This document shows, piece after piece, positions 45,928 through 56,492 of a stretch of DNA of 64,000 nt. The stretch lies in NCBI RefSeq assembly GCF_004362405.1, contig NZ_SNXE01000013.1:1-64000 (forward strand). The letters run 5' to 3'. A program made the translations under genes and the position numbers. The notes beneath the pieces were generated by a model that saw only the letters and a list, made by a program, of their open reading frames with translations, had not been told where the DNA came from and searched no databases. Source of the stretch: Roseateles asaccharophilus (GTDB lineage: Bacteria; Pseudomonadota; Gammaproteobacteria; Burkholderiales; Burkholderiaceae_C). The stretch's first letter is position 1, and every line of letters starts with the position of its first letter.

Positions 45928-45955
45928 TCAAGCTAGCGAGACTTCGCGCCGATAT
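45928..45955 (+). promoter_or_regulatory. Sigma-28 (FliA) promoter of the chemoreceptors
   Basis: TCAAGCTA (45928-45935), 12-base spacer, GCCGATAT (45948-45955). The -10 matches 7 of 8 bases of GCCGATAA; the -35 matches 5 of 8 of TAAAGTTT. Flagellar class-3 promoters drive many receptor genes, which fits the MCP starting at 46033. Confidence 0.65.
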
Positions 45956-46032
45956 CGAGCGATAGGACGCTCTACGTTCGGCCGACCTGCGTCCGCGATG
46001 TCCGCCAACAGCAAGTACAACGGAGACATGCC

Positions 46033-47571
46033 ATGAAGTCGCTCTCGATCACCACCAAGCTCTGGTTGCCCATCGCTGGTCTGGCCCTGATGGTTTTGCT
46101 GATGACGGCGGTCTCCGCGAGTCGTACCGCCAAGCTGCAAGCCGAAGCACAGCTCACCCAGGCCGAGCAACAGCGCAAATTCGAGCTCGCCTTGCGCTGG
46201 CGCGGACTGACCGAGTCGAACGCCACCCGAGCCACCGCCGGGCTGCTCAGCAGCGATCCCGCCGTCGCTTCGACGCTCAAGCCGCAGATCGAAGCCACCA
46301 CGGCCACCATCTCGGAGATGCAAAAAGAGCTGGAAGGGCTGGCCAACTCGGCGCCGGAGAAGGCAGTCATGGCCCGCATCGCCGAGACTCGCAAGAGCTA
46401 CATCGCCATACGCAACGAAGCCAGCAAGCTCAAGAGCGAGGGCCAGGCCGAGGCCTCTGTGCAATTGCTGCAAAGCAAGATGCAGCCGGCCATCGCCACC
46501 TATCTGGAAGCCCAGGCCGACTTTGTGAAACTGCAGCAACAGCGCTCCGGGGAACTGCGCGAGCAGGCCGGTGCACAGCGCATGCGCACGGTGTGGATGG
46601 TTGCCGGCGCGATGAGTCTCATCACACTGGCCCTGGCTGTCGCGACGGCCTATCAGGTGCGGTCGATTGCCATGCCGCTGCGCGAACTGGTGCGTGAGGC
46701 CGAGCGCATCGGCTCGGGCGATCTGGCCGCCGCGCCCCTGAGCCAGCGCAGTGACGAGATCGGCGAGGTGCAGCGTGCCCTGGCCGCCATGCGCGAGGCC
46801 CTGGCCCGGGCCCTGTCCCAAGTGCGCCACAGCGCCGACAGCATACAGACCGCCAGTGCCGAGATCGCCAGCGGCAATGCCGACCTCTCTACCCGCACCG
46901 AGCAGACCGCCTCCAATCTGCAGCAGACCGCCAGCTCCATGAGCCAGCTCACCGGCGCCGTGCGCCAGAGCGCCGACGCCGCCGGCACGGCCAATCAGCT
47001 GGCCACGAGCGCGGCCGAGGTGGCGCAACGGGGCGGCGCCGTGGTGGGGCAGGTGGTCAGCACCATGGGCGAGATCAATGACAGCTCGCGCAAGATCTCC
47101 GACATCATCGGCACCATCGACGGCATCGCCTTCCAGACCAATATCCTGGCCCTGAACGCGGCCGTGGAAGCCGCCCGCGCGGGCGAGCAGGGTCGCGGCT
47201 TTGCCGTGGTGGCCGGCGAGGTTCGCAGCCTGGCCCAGCGCTCGGCCTCGGCGGCGCGCGAGATCAAAGCGCTGATCGGCAACAGCGTGGAACGGGTGGA
47301 GGCCGGCACCCGTCTGGTGCAGGACGCCGGCAGCACCATGAACGAGATCGTGGCCAGCGTGCAGCGCGTGGCCGACATCATTGCCGAGATCGGCGCCGGG
47401 GCGGGCGAGCAAAGCCAGGGCATCAGCACGATCAACACGGCGGTTAACCAGCTTGACCAAATGACCCAGCAAAATGCGGCCCTGGTGGAAGAGAGTGCCG
47501 CCGCGGCAGAGTCTCTGAAGGATCAGGCTCAGCGCCTGTCCGAGGTGGTCGCCACCTTCAGGCTGGGCTGA
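46033..47571 (+). CDS. Methyl-accepting chemotaxis protein
   Basis: 512 residues. TM1 at about 10-30, a helical periplasmic sensor (about 30-190, four-helix-bundle type), TM2 at about 195-215, HAMP (about 215-268) and the signalling domain with the hairpin tip [20 protein letters not shown] (20). It has no C-terminal NWETF-type CheR tether. Ligand unknown. First of a tandem pair; the second receptor starts 47 bases later. Confidence 0.93.
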   Translation: MKSLSITTKLWLPIAGLALMVLLMTAVSASRTAKLQAEAQLTQAEQQRKFELALRWRGLTESNATRATAGLLSSDPAVASTLKPQIEATTATISEMQKELEGLANSAPEKAVMARIAETRKSYIAIRNEASKLKSEGQAEASVQLLQSKMQPAIATYLEAQADFVKLQQQRSGELREQAGAQRMRTVWMVAGAMSLITLALAVATAYQVRSIAMPLRELVREAERIGSGDLAAAPLSQRSDEIGEVQRALAAMREALARALSQVRHSADSIQTASAEIASGNADLSTRTEQTASNLQQTASSMSQLTGAVRQSADAAGTANQLATSAAEVAQRGGAVVGQVVSTMGEINDSSRKISDIIGTIDGIAFQTNILALNAAVEAARAGEQGRGFAVVAGEVRSLAQRSASAAREIKALIGNSVERVEAGTRLVQDAGSTMNEIVASVQRVADIIAEIGAGAGEQSQGISTINTAVNQLDQMTQQNAALVEESAAAAESLKDQAQRLSEVVATFRLG

Positions 47572-47618
47572 GTGCGCCGCTCACCAACCAAAAGCTTGAA
47601 CGAGATAGAGGAACTTCC

Positions 47619-49178
47619 ATGCCCCTGCGCCTGCGCGATCTGAACATACGCCCCCGGCTGCTGCTGGGTTTCAGCATCCTCCTGCTGATGGCCGCGCTGC
47701 TGGCGGGGCTGGGCGGTTTCGGCCTGCGCGTGGCGCACCAGGCCTTGCAGGGCATCACCCAGCAGCTGATCCCGGCCAACAATGTGACAGTGGCCGCCCG
47801 CACCCGGCTGATCGAGAGCCGCGCGGCCAGCAATGGCCTGGTCGCCTCCATCTTCAACAACGAGGAAATGGCGCGCTACCAGAAAGCCTGGCTCGACGCC
47901 CAGCAAGGCCTCGACAAGGCCATGGACGAGTTCGGCGCGCTGGCCAGAAGCGAGGAACAGCAGGCCAATCTGCGCAAATTCCGCGGCCATATCGAGACCT
48001 ATCGCAAGGCCGTGGCCCCGGTCGCCAAGACACTGCTGGACAACGGCTACCCCGAGGCCAAGGAGGCCATGGCCGAGATGAAGCAGGCGGACGCCGCCTT
48101 CGAGCCGGCCCTGACCATGCTGATGGGCATTGAGGCCACGCTGAGCAAGAGCTCCAGCGAAGTCTTTTCGCAAGTCGACAGCCTAGTCAGCCGCCTGTTC
48201 GGCGGCCTGGTCCTGGCTTTTCTGGTCTGCTGCGCCCTGGGTGCCGTGCTCGCCTGGCGCATCTCGCACTCCGTGGTCGCCCCGCTGATGGAGGCCCGCG
48301 GTTTCGCCGCCCGCATGGCCAAGGGTGATCTCAGCCCGGCACGCCCGGTGCAGGGCCAGGATGAGGCGGCGCAAATGCTGCACTCCCTGGGCGAGATGCA
48401 GCATTCGCTGGCCCAGATCGTGGGCCAGGTGCGTGAGGCCTCGGAAAGCATTCAGACCGCCAGTGCCGAGGTGGCTAGCGGCAATCTGGACCTGAGCCAG
48501 CGCACCGAGCAGACCGCCAGCAATCTGCAACAGGCCGCCAGCGCCATGGGCGAGCTGACCGAGGGCGTGAGCCACAGCGCTGACGCCGCGGGCAATGCCA
48601 AGCAGCTGGCCGGCAGCGCCGCCGAGGTCGCGCAACGCGGCGGCGCCGTGGTGGGTCAGGTGGTCAGCACCATGGACGAGATCAACACCAGCTCCAAGAA
48701 GATTGCCGACATCATCGGCACCATCGACGGCATCGCCTTCCAGACCAATATCCTGGCGCTGAACGCGGCCGTGGAGGCCGCACGGGCCGGCGAGCAGGGC
48801 CGCGGCTTTGCCGTGGTGGCGGGCGAGGTGCGCAGCCTGGCCCAGCGCAGCGCTGAGGCCGCCCGCGAGATCAAGACCCTGATCGGCAGCAGCGTGGAGC
48901 GGGTGGAGGCCGGCGCGCGTCTGGTGCAGAACGCCGGCAGCACCATGGACGAGATCGTGGCCAGCGTGCAGCGCGTCTCCGACATCATTGGCGAGATCAG
49001 CGCCGCGGCCAGCGAGCAGAGCGGCGGCATCCAGCGGGTCAACGGCACGGTGGGCGAGCTGGATCAGATGACGCAGCAGAACGCGGCCCTGGTGGAGCAG
49101 AGCGCGGCCGCGGCCGCCTCGCTCAAGGATCAGGCCCTACGCCTGTCGGAGCTGATGAGCCGCTTCCGCCTGAGCTGA
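47619..49178 (+). CDS. Methyl-accepting chemotaxis protein (tandem paralogue)
   Basis: 519 residues. TM1 at about 15-40, helical sensor (about 40-190), TM2 near 195-215, HAMP, then a signalling domain almost the same as its neighbour's, including runs of about 50 identical bases around the tip. The sensor regions differ. It keeps the TM1-proximal [12 protein letters not shown] type of Tsr-like receptors. Ribosome site GAGGAA is seven bases before the ATG. Its last 42 bases overlap the end of cobA on the other strand. Confidence 0.93.
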   Translation: MPLRLRDLNIRPRLLLGFSILLLMAALLAGLGGFGLRVAHQALQGITQQLIPANNVTVAARTRLIESRAASNGLVASIFNNEEMARYQKAWLDAQQGLDKAMDEFGALARSEEQQANLRKFRGHIETYRKAVAPVAKTLLDNGYPEAKEAMAEMKQADAAFEPALTMLMGIEATLSKSSSEVFSQVDSLVSRLFGGLVLAFLVCCALGAVLAWRISHSVVAPLMEARGFAARMAKGDLSPARPVQGQDEAAQMLHSLGEMQHSLAQIVGQVREASESIQTASAEVASGNLDLSQRTEQTASNLQQAASAMGELTEGVSHSADAAGNAKQLAGSAAEVAQRGGAVVGQVVSTMDEINTSSKKIADIIGTIDGIAFQTNILALNAAVEAARAGEQGRGFAVVAGEVRSLAQRSAEAAREIKTLIGSSVERVEAGARLVQNAGSTMDEIVASVQRVSDIIGEISAAASEQSGGIQRVNGTVGELDQMTQQNAALVEQSAAAAASLKDQALRLSELMSRFRLS

Positions 49179-49913
49179 GGCCCAGGCCCCCAGGGCCCCC
49201 ACCTCGCCGATCACCAGCACCGCCGGGCTGCCCAGGCCCGGCTCACGCGCCAGCAGCGCGCACAGACCGTCCAGGGTGCTCAGGGCCTGCTGCTGCCGCT
49301 CGGTATGGGCGGCCGCGACCACGGCCACCGGCATATCGCCGCACATGCCCCCCTCACGCAGAGCAGCCACGATCTGCTCGCAGCGCGCCACGCCCATATA
49401 GACCACCAGGGTCAGGCCGCTGCGCGCCAGGGCCGCCCAGTCGGGCGCACGCCCGCCCTCCCCGCTATGCCCCGTCACCAGGGCCACGCCGGGCGTGCAG
49501 CGTCTATCCGTTACCGGAATGCCCGCCGCCGCCGGGCCGGCAATGCCGGCCGTCAGGCCGCTGACGACCTCCACGGCCAGTCCGGCGGCACGCAACGCAT
49601 CGGCCTCCTCGCCCCCACGGCCGAACACAAAGGGATCGCCCCCCTTGAGCCGCACGACGCGGCGCCCGGCCCGGGCCTCGCGCACCATCAGCTCCTCGAT
49701 GAAGCGCTGGTCCGTGGAGATGCAGCCACCACGCTTGCCCACGCGCAGCAGCCGCGTCTGCGGGCCGATCAGCGCCAGCACCCGCGCATCCACCAGATCG
49801 TCGCTGAGCACCACATCGGCGGCTTGCAGGCGCCGGAGTGCGCGCAGGGTCAGCAGCTCGGGGTCGCCGGGACCGGCGCCCACCAGGGCCACGGGATGGA
49901 GCACAGGGGTCAT
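49137..49913 (-). CDS. cobA: Uroporphyrinogen-III C-methyltransferase
   Basis: 258 residues. SAM-dependent methylation of uroporphyrinogen III to precorrin-2, the precursor of siroheme for NirB. Family motifs: [20 protein letters not shown] (20), [17 protein letters not shown] and GIPVTDR. Only the methyltransferase is present (no CysG oxidase/chelatase part). ATG overlaps the nasA stop by four bases; the 3' end overlaps the chemoreceptor gene on the plus strand by 42 bases. Confidence 0.93.
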   Translation of the reverse strand: MTPVLHPVALVGAGPGDPELLTLRALRRLQAADVVLSDDLVDARVLALIGPQTRLLRVGKRGGCISTDQRFIEELMVREARAGRRVVRLKGGDPFVFGRGGEEADALRAAGLAVEVVSGLTAGIAGPAAAGIPVTDRRCTPGVALVTGHSGEGGRAPDWAALARSGLTLVVYMGVARCEQIVAALREGGMCGDMPVAVVAAAHTERQQQALSTLDGLCALLAREPGLGSPAVLVIGEVGALGAWASAQAEAAHQLRQA

Positions 49914-52729
49914 ACCGTCACCTCCGCGGACGTGGTTTCCACCAGGCGCCGCAGCGCCGGCAGGCAAGAGCCACACTGCGTGCCGCACTTCAGCGCCGCC
50001 TGCAGGGATCGCAGCCGCTCCGCCGGCGCACCGTGGCAGTGAAGAAGCTCGGAGCGGATGCGCGCCGCCGAGACATCGAAGCAGTTGCAAACCTGCGGGC
50101 TGCGCGCCGTCGGCGCGCGGGCGGCGAGGTCGGCCGGCGGTGCCTCGGGGCTGAGCAGCCAGCGGCCGAAAGGCGCCACCGGCGCGGCCTCGCGCCAGAG
50201 CTGGGTCAGCCAGGCGCCTTCGTCGCCTTCGCCGATGCGCAGCACGGCCTGCAGGCGCGCGTTCTCGCCCTCGCCCGCCAGGCGCAGCAGGCGGCAGCGG
50301 CCGCGACGGATGTCCGCATAGCGCAGCACCGGCGCGGTGCCGGCCTTGGCCGGTCCGGCCAGGCCCAGCGCTGCGGCCATGCGCTGCTGCAGCTCGGCGC
50401 TAGGCTGCGTGGCGGCCGCCGCGACGAAGAGCCAGCCCTGCTGGCCGGAGAACTCACCCTGGCCCGCCAGCGGCGTGCACTGCGTGTAGTCGAACTCGCC
50501 CATCAGCACGCGCAAGCGCGCACGCAGCGCCGCGCCCTCTTCGGCAGGCACCCAGGCGGCGGCTGCGATGCGCCAGGGCAGCTGCACCGGCTCGACCCTC
50601 ACCGCGCTGTACTTCAGCTCGGGCTGGCGCGAGTCGGGGCAGAAGCGCGGCTGCGTCAGCGCGTTGACGCCCCGCAGCGGCACGCCCCTGGCATCACGGC
50701 CACCGATGAACTCATCGCCCCAGTGCATGGGCAGCCAGGCCTGGGCCGGGCCGACCGCATCGTCGGCCTGCAGCGGCAGCAGCAGTTCGCCGCGGCGCGA
50801 ACGCACGCGCACCAGCTCGCCGCTCTTCAGATGGCGGCGCAGCAGGTCCTGCGGGTTCATGCGCAGCGCCGGCTGCGGCTCGGATTCGAACAGGCGGTCC
50901 ACGGTGCCGCTGCGGCTCATGCCATGCCACTGGTCGCGCATGCGGCCGGTGGACAGCGTCAGCGGATGGCGCGCATCGCAGCCCTCGGCCGCCGGGCCAT
51001 GCGGCTTGGCGACGAAGCGGGCGCGACCGTTGGCGGTGGCAAAGCGGCCGTCCTCATAGAGACGCTGGCGACCTGCGCCCGCGCCTTCGGGATAGGGCCA
51101 TTGCTGCGGCCCCTGCGCGTCGAGCAGCGCCCAGCTCAGGCCGGAGATGTCCAGATCGCGGCCGCGCGTCGCCTCGCGGTGCTCGAGCCAGAGCTGCTCG
51201 GGCGTGTCAAAGGCAAACAGCGAGGTGGCCGCGCCGGGGCGCAGGCGCTGCTCCAGCCGGCGGGCGATGTCGCTGACGATCGCCCAATCTGCGCGCGCCT
51301 GGCCGGGCGGCGGCACCGCCGCACGCACCCGGCTGATGCGGCGCTCGCTGTTGGTGACCGTGCCGTCCTTCTCGCCCCAGGTGGCGGCCGGCAGCAGCAG
51401 GTCGGCATAGGCCGCGGTGGCGGTGTCGGCAAAGGCCTCCTGCAGCACGACGAACTCGCAAGCAGCCAGCGCCGCGCGTACCAGCGCCTGCTCGGGCATC
51501 GACTGTGCGGGGTTGGTGCAGGCAATCCACAGCGCCTTGATCTCGCCGCGCGCGGCGGCCTCGAACAGCTCCACCGCGGTCTTGCCCGGCGTCTCGGGCA
51601 GGGCCTCGACACCCCAGAGGCGCGCGATCTCGGCGCGGTCGGCGGCGCTGGCCGGGTCGCGGTGGCCGGGCAGCAACGTGGCCATGCCGCCGGCCTCGCG
51701 GCCGCCCATCGCATTGGGCTGGCCGGTCAGCGAGAAGGGGCCGGCGCCGGCACGGCCGATCTGGCCGGTGGCCAGATGCAGATTGATCAGCGCGGTGTTC
51801 TTGGCGGTGCCGCGGCTGCTCTGGTTCAGGCCCATGCAGTACAGCGACAGCGTGGCCGGCGAGGCGGCGAACAGCCGCGCCGCCTCGAGCAGCTGCTCTT
51901 CCTTGATGCCGCAGGTCTTCGCGGCCCAGGCCGGCGTGCTGCTGCGCACCAGGGCCTTCAGCGCATCGAAGCCTTCGGTGTGCTGCGCGATGAAGTCGGC
52001 GGCGATCCAGCCCTCCCAGACGCAAGCGTGCAGCATGCCGTTGAACAGCGCGATGTCGGTGCCGGGCAGGATCTGCAGATGCAGGTCGGCGAGCTCGGCC
52101 GTCTCGGTGCGGCGCGGGTCGACGACGATGATCTTGCTGTGCGGCCGGGCCTCGCGCGCCGCCTCGATGCGGCGGAACAGGATGGGATGCGCCCAGGCCG
52201 GGTTGGCACCGGCGATGAACAGGCAGTCGGCCTGCTCGATGTCCTGATAACTGGCCGGCGGCGCGTCAGCACCCAGCGCCTGCTTGTAGCCCGACACCGC
52301 CGAGCTCATGCACAGCCGCGAGTTGCTGTCGATATTGTTGGTGCCGACCAGGGCCCGCGCCAGCTTGTTGAAGGCGTGATAGTCCTCGGTGAGCAGCTGG
52401 CCGGAGATGTAGAAGCCAATCGCGTCCGGCCCATGCGCGGCCCGCACGGCCGCCAGGCGCTCGGCCACCTGCTCGGCCGCGGCATCCCAGGCCAGCGGCT
52501 GCGGCGCGGCGCCGCGCTCCAGGCGCTGCAAGGGCTGCAGCAGGCGGCGGGTCTGAAGCACCACCGGCGTGGCGCTCAGGTGCAGGGTCGAACCCTTGCT
52601 GCACAGCCGGCCGAAGTTGGCCGGATGTTCCGGATCGCCGCGCACCCCGGTGATCTGCGCGCCCTCGCTCTCGATGATGACGCCGCAGCCGACACCGCAG
52701 TAGGGACAGGTGGAGCGCGTCTCCCGCAT
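49910..52729 (-). CDS. nasA: Assimilatory nitrate reductase, catalytic subunit
   Basis: 939 residues. N-terminal [4Fe-4S] motif CPYCGVGCG..GRLCSKG, molybdopterin-guanine-dinucleotide domains (NSRLCMSSAVSGYKQALG, TGRMRDQWHGMSRSG), a spacer with SAVRVEPVQLPWR, and a C-terminal BFD-like [2Fe-2S] domain (CNCFDVSAARI, CGTQCGSC). Reduces nitrate to nitrite in the cytosol. Start at 52729 after AGGG; earlier in-frame codons overlap nirD. Preceded by nirD (10 bases), followed by cobA (four-base overlap). Confidence 0.95.
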   Translation of the reverse strand: MRETRSTCPYCGVGCGVIIESEGAQITGVRGDPEHPANFGRLCSKGSTLHLSATPVVLQTRRLLQPLQRLERGAAPQPLAWDAAAEQVAERLAAVRAAHGPDAIGFYISGQLLTEDYHAFNKLARALVGTNNIDSNSRLCMSSAVSGYKQALGADAPPASYQDIEQADCLFIAGANPAWAHPILFRRIEAAREARPHSKIIVVDPRRTETAELADLHLQILPGTDIALFNGMLHACVWEGWIAADFIAQHTEGFDALKALVRSSTPAWAAKTCGIKEEQLLEAARLFAASPATLSLYCMGLNQSSRGTAKNTALINLHLATGQIGRAGAGPFSLTGQPNAMGGREAGGMATLLPGHRDPASAADRAEIARLWGVEALPETPGKTAVELFEAAARGEIKALWIACTNPAQSMPEQALVRAALAACEFVVLQEAFADTATAAYADLLLPAATWGEKDGTVTNSERRISRVRAAVPPPGQARADWAIVSDIARRLEQRLRPGAATSLFAFDTPEQLWLEHREATRGRDLDISGLSWALLDAQGPQQWPYPEGAGAGRQRLYEDGRFATANGRARFVAKPHGPAAEGCDARHPLTLSTGRMRDQWHGMSRSGTVDRLFESEPQPALRMNPQDLLRRHLKSGELVRVRSRRGELLLPLQADDAVGPAQAWLPMHWGDEFIGGRDARGVPLRGVNALTQPRFCPDSRQPELKYSAVRVEPVQLPWRIAAAAWVPAEEGAALRARLRVLMGEFDYTQCTPLAGQGEFSGQQGWLFVAAAATQPSAELQQRMAAALGLAGPAKAGTAPVLRYADIRRGRCRLLRLAGEGENARLQAVLRIGEGDEGAWLTQLWREAAPVAPFGRWLLSPEAPPADLAARAPTARSPQVCNCFDVSAARIRSELLHCHGAPAERLRSLQAALKCGTQCGSCLPALRRLVETTSAEVTV

Positions 52730-52739
52730 GGTGTCGCCC

Positions 52740-53120
52740 TCAGCAAGCAGCCCGGGTGCAGGGGCCGGCTTTGACCGGCTCCAGATCAATGGCCACGGTG
52801 TCCAGCTCCTGCTGGTTCAGCTGCACCTGACCGTTGTCGATGCGTACCGAGAAGCGCGGCGTGCTGCCCTCGTCGGGTTCACGCGCACAGCCGGTGGCGA
52901 GCTCGATGGTCCAGTTGTGCAGCGGGCAGGCCACCGCCGCGCCGAACACGATGCCCTGACTCAGCGGGCCGGCCTTGTGCGGGCAGCGGTCCAGCAGCGC
53001 GAACACCTCGTTGGCGCCGGTGCGAAACAGCGCCACCTGCGGCCCCTGGGCGCGCTGCACGCGGCGCGAGCCCAGCAGCGGGATGTCCTCGACCGCGCAA
53101 ATCGTCTTCCAGTCGCTCAT
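52740..53120 (-). CDS. nirD: Nitrite reductase small subunit
   Basis: 126 residues, Rieske-type fold. Cluster ligands C-x-H (RCPHKAGPLSQG) and C-x2-H (ACPLHNWTI) are present. Partner of NirB. Start at 53120 (MSDWKTICAV) fits GAGG nine bases upstream; an ATG five codons earlier lies too close to that site. Confidence 0.93.
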   Translation of the reverse strand: MSDWKTICAVEDIPLLGSRRVQRAQGPQVALFRTGANEVFALLDRCPHKAGPLSQGIVFGAAVACPLHNWTIELATGCAREPDEGSTPRFSVRIDNGQVQLNQQELDTVAIDLEPVKAGPCTRAAC

Positions 53121-53131
53121 CGTCGCATTCC

Positions 53132-55609
53132 TCACAAAGCTTCAAACTGGCGCAGGTCGACCTTGGCCTTGTCGAAGTCGAACCAGGGATCGGGCTCGCC
53201 GTCCAGCGCGTACTGCAGCTCGGCCCAAAGGGCCTGGCGGCCCTCGTGATCGTCGAGGATCTTCTTCTTCACATAATCCAGGCCCACGCGGCTGATGTAG
53301 TGGCAGGTCCGCTCCAGGTACCAGCCTTCCTTGCGGTAGAGCTGCAGGAAGGCGCCCGAGTACTCCAGCACCTCCTGCGGCGTCTTCACCTTGCAGAAGA
53401 AGTGCGCGACCTCGGTCTTGATGCCGCCGTTGCCGCCGACATAGAGCTCCCAGCCGGAGTCCACGCCGATCACGCCCACGTCCTTGATGCCCGATTCGGC
53501 GCAGTTGCGCGGGCAGCCCGACACCGCAAGCTTGACCTTGTGCGGCGCATACATGCGCCACAGCGCGCGCTCCAGGTCCTTGCCCATCTGCGTGCTGTCC
53601 TGCGTGCCCATGCGGCACCACTCGCTGCCCACGCAGGTTTTCACGGTGCGCAGCGCCTTGGCATAGGCGTGGCCCGAGGGCATGCCGATGTCCTTCCAGA
53701 CATTGACCAGGTCTTCCTTCTTCACGCCCAGCAGGTCGATGCGCTGGCCGCCGGTGACCTTGACCGTGGGGATCTGGTACTTGTCCACCACGTCGGCGAT
53801 GCGGCGCAGCTCGGACGAGTTCGTCTCCCCGCCCCACATGCGCGGAATCACCGAGTAGCTGCCGTCCTTCTGGATATTGGCGTGGCTGCGCTCGTTGATC
53901 GCACGGCTTTGCGGATCGTCCTGCGCCTCCTTGGGCCAGGACGAGATCAGGTAGTAGTTCAGCGCCGGGCGGCAGGTGGCGCAGCCGTTGGGGCTCTTCC
54001 AGTCCAGGGCCGTGTAGACCTGGTCCAGCGCGGTGAGGTGGCGGTCGACGATCGCATCGCGCACTTCCTGGTGGCTCATCTCGGTGCAGCCGCAGATGGC
54101 CTTCTTCTTGGGCGCGGCCGAGTAGTCGCCGCCGGCGGTGAACATCAGGAGCTGCTCGACCAGGCCGGTGCAGGAGCCGCAGGATGCGCTGGCCTTGGTG
54201 TGCTTGCGCACCTCGTCCAGCGTGAACAGGCCTTTTTCCTTGATCGCCTTGCAGATGCTGCCCTTGGTGACGCCGTTGCAGCCGCAGACCTCGTCGCTGT
54301 CGGCCATCGCGGCGGCCTTGTTCTGGCCCTGGTGGCCGCCGTCGCCGATATTGCTTTCGCCGAACATCAGCTTGTCGCGGATATCGGCGATCTTGCGCCC
54401 GTCGCGCAGCAGCTTGAAGTACCAGCTGCCGTCCACCGTGTCGCCGTAGAGGCAGGCGCCGACCAGCTGGTCGTTCTTGATCACCAGCTTTTTGTAGACG
54501 CCGGCGAAGGGATCGCTCATCACGATCTCCTCGAACTTGTCGGCGTCGGGGCCGCCCGACGCCGCCCCCATGAAGTCACCCGCGGAGAACAGGTCGATGC
54601 CGGTGACCTTGAGCTTGGTGCTGGTCTGGCTGCCCTGATAGCGGCCGATGCCGAACTCGGCCAGGTGCGTGGCGCAGACCTTGCCCTGCTCGAAGAGCGG
54701 GGCCACCAGGCCGTAGGCGATGCCGCGGTGCGCGGCGCATTCGCCCACCGCGTAGATGCGCGGGTCGGTGACGGTCTGCAGCGTGTCGGTGACGACGATG
54801 CCGCGCTTGCAGTGCAGGCCGGCGCTCTCGGCCAGCGTGGTGTTGGGGCGGATGCCGGCGGCCATCACCACCAGATCGGCGGGGATCTCGCTGCCATCTT
54901 TGAAGCGCACCGCCATCACACGACCGTCCTTGTCGCCGATCAGCGCCTCGGTCTGCGTGGCCAGGCGGAACTTCAGGCCGCGCGCCTGCAGCGATTTGCG
55001 CAGCAATTCACCCGCCTGGTCATCGAGCTGGCGCTCCATCAGCCAGTCGCCCAGGTGCACCACGGTCACCTGCATGCCGCGCAACATCAGGCCGTTGGCC
55101 GCCTCCAGGCCCAGCAGGCCGCCGCCGATCACCACCGCGTGCTGGTACTTGGCGGCCGCATCAATCATCTCCTGCGTGTCGGCGATATCGCGGTAGGCGA
55201 TCACGCCGTCCAGCTCCTTGCCGGGCACCGGCAGGATGAAGGGGTTCGAGCCGGTGGCGATCAGCAGTCGGTCGTAGTCCGCCGTCGTGCCGTCCTCGGC
55301 CACCACTTGACGACGCACGCGGTCGATCTTCGCGACCTGCTTGCCCAGGTGCAGGGTGATGCCGTTCTCCTCGTACCAGCTCAGCGGGTTGAGGATGATC
55401 TCCTCCAGCGTCTGCTCGCCCGCCAGCACCGGCGAGAGCAGGATGCGGTTGTAGTTGGGGTGAGGCTCGGCGCCGAACACCGTGATGTCGTAGAGCTCGG
55501 GCGCGATCTTCAGCAGCTCTTCCAGCGTGCGCACGCCGGCCATGCCATTGCCCACCAGCACCAGACGCTGGCGCTGCGGCTTCGGGGTCTCTTCCATCGT
55601 CTCGGGCAT
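53132..55609 (-). CDS. nirB: Nitrite reductase large subunit, NADH-dependent
   Basis: 825 residues. N-terminal FAD/NAD domains (VLVGNGMAGVRTLEELL; VVIGGGLLGLEAANGL), two BFD-like [2Fe-2S] segments (CGCNGVTKG..CGSC; CGCTEMSHQ..CATC), then ferredoxin-like half-domains and the siroheme/[4Fe-4S] motif C-x5-C (CVGSEWC) with C-x3-C (SGCPRNCAESG). Six-electron reduction of nitrite to ammonium. GGAG eight bases before the ATG supports the start. Confidence 0.96.
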   Translation of the reverse strand: MPETMEETPKPQRQRLVLVGNGMAGVRTLEELLKIAPELYDITVFGAEPHPNYNRILLSPVLAGEQTLEEIILNPLSWYEENGITLHLGKQVAKIDRVRRQVVAEDGTTADYDRLLIATGSNPFILPVPGKELDGVIAYRDIADTQEMIDAAAKYQHAVVIGGGLLGLEAANGLMLRGMQVTVVHLGDWLMERQLDDQAGELLRKSLQARGLKFRLATQTEALIGDKDGRVMAVRFKDGSEIPADLVVMAAGIRPNTTLAESAGLHCKRGIVVTDTLQTVTDPRIYAVGECAAHRGIAYGLVAPLFEQGKVCATHLAEFGIGRYQGSQTSTKLKVTGIDLFSAGDFMGAASGGPDADKFEEIVMSDPFAGVYKKLVIKNDQLVGACLYGDTVDGSWYFKLLRDGRKIADIRDKLMFGESNIGDGGHQGQNKAAAMADSDEVCGCNGVTKGSICKAIKEKGLFTLDEVRKHTKASASCGSCTGLVEQLLMFTAGGDYSAAPKKKAICGCTEMSHQEVRDAIVDRHLTALDQVYTALDWKSPNGCATCRPALNYYLISSWPKEAQDDPQSRAINERSHANIQKDGSYSVIPRMWGGETNSSELRRIADVVDKYQIPTVKVTGGQRIDLLGVKKEDLVNVWKDIGMPSGHAYAKALRTVKTCVGSEWCRMGTQDSTQMGKDLERALWRMYAPHKVKLAVSGCPRNCAESGIKDVGVIGVDSGWELYVGGNGGIKTEVAHFFCKVKTPQEVLEYSGAFLQLYRKEGWYLERTCHYISRVGLDYVKKKILDDHEGRQALWAELQYALDGEPDPWFDFDKAKVDLRQFEAL

Positions 55610-55682
55610 CACATCATCTCCGGGCAGGGCTCCGCCGGCACGGTCCGCGCGCGGGGCCGTGGGGCGAGTGGATTGGGGCAAT

Positions 55683-56489
55683 TCAGGCCGCTTCGCGGTG
55701 CTTGTGGCGGGTGTAGAGAAAGTCGATCACCGCCTTGCGCGCCTGCACATAGACGGGGTCTTCCGCCAACGCCACCCGCTGGCGGGGTCTCTCCAGCGGC
55801 ACGCTCAGGATCTCGCCGATGGTGGCGGCCGGGCCGTTGCTCATCATCACGATGCGGTCGGACAGCAGCACGGCCTCGTCCACATCGTGGGTCACCATCA
55901 CCACCGTGCTCTGGGTGCGGGCCACGATCTTGAGCAGCTCGTCCTGCAGATGGGCGCGGGTGAGCGCGTCCAGCGCGCCGAAGGGCTCGTCCATCAGCAG
56001 CACCTTGGGCTCCATGGCCAGGGCGCGGGCAATGCCCACGCGCTGCTTCATGCCACCGGAGATCTCGTGCGGCTTCTTGTGCATGGCGTGTCCCATGCCC
56101 ACCAGGTGCAGGGCCTCGTCGGTGCGTTCGGCCAATTTGCGCTTGAGCTCTTTGCCGCCGAAGACCGACTCCACCGCCAGGTACACGTTCTCGAAGCACG
56201 TGAGCCAGGGCAGCAGGGAGTGGTTCTGGAACACCACGGCGCGCTCGGGTCCGGGCGCGGCGATCTCGCGGCCGTCACAGATCAGCGCGCCGCTGCTGGG
56301 CTGGAGCAGGCCGGCCATCAGATTGAGCAGGGTGCTCTTGCCACATCCGGAGTGGCCGATCAGGGTGATGAACTCGCCGCGCTGCACCTGCAGATGGATG
56401 TCGTGCAGGGCATGGAAGCGGCCCTTGCGGGTGTTGAACACCATTTCCGCCGCTTGAACCTCGATGAAGGCACGCTTGTCCTTGCTCAT
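55683..56489 (-). CDS. nrtD: Nitrate ABC transporter, ATP-binding protein
   Basis: 268 residues. Walker A GHSGCGKSTLL, Q-loop FQNHSLLPWLT, signature ISGGMKQRVGIARAL, Walker B LLMDEPFGALD and switch His THDVDEAV. Drives uptake of nitrate (possibly nitrite/cyanate). A single NrtD-type ATPase; the NrtC fusion of cyanobacteria is absent. Three bases after nrtB. Confidence 0.93.
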   Translation of the reverse strand: MSKDKRAFIEVQAAEMVFNTRKGRFHALHDIHLQVQRGEFITLIGHSGCGKSTLLNLMAGLLQPSSGALICDGREIAAPGPERAVVFQNHSLLPWLTCFENVYLAVESVFGGKELKRKLAERTDEALHLVGMGHAMHKKPHEISGGMKQRVGIARALAMEPKVLLMDEPFGALDALTRAHLQDELLKIVARTQSTVVMVTHDVDEAVLLSDRIVMMSNGPAATIGEILSVPLERPRQRVALAEDPVYVQARKAVIDFLYTRHKHREAA

Positions 56490-56492
56490 GAT

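Noticed and set aside
49838-52774. 978-codon open frame antisense to nasA
   Set aside because: High-GC shadow frame, rich in Arg/Ala/Gly, without motifs; nasA has clear cluster and molybdopterin motifs.
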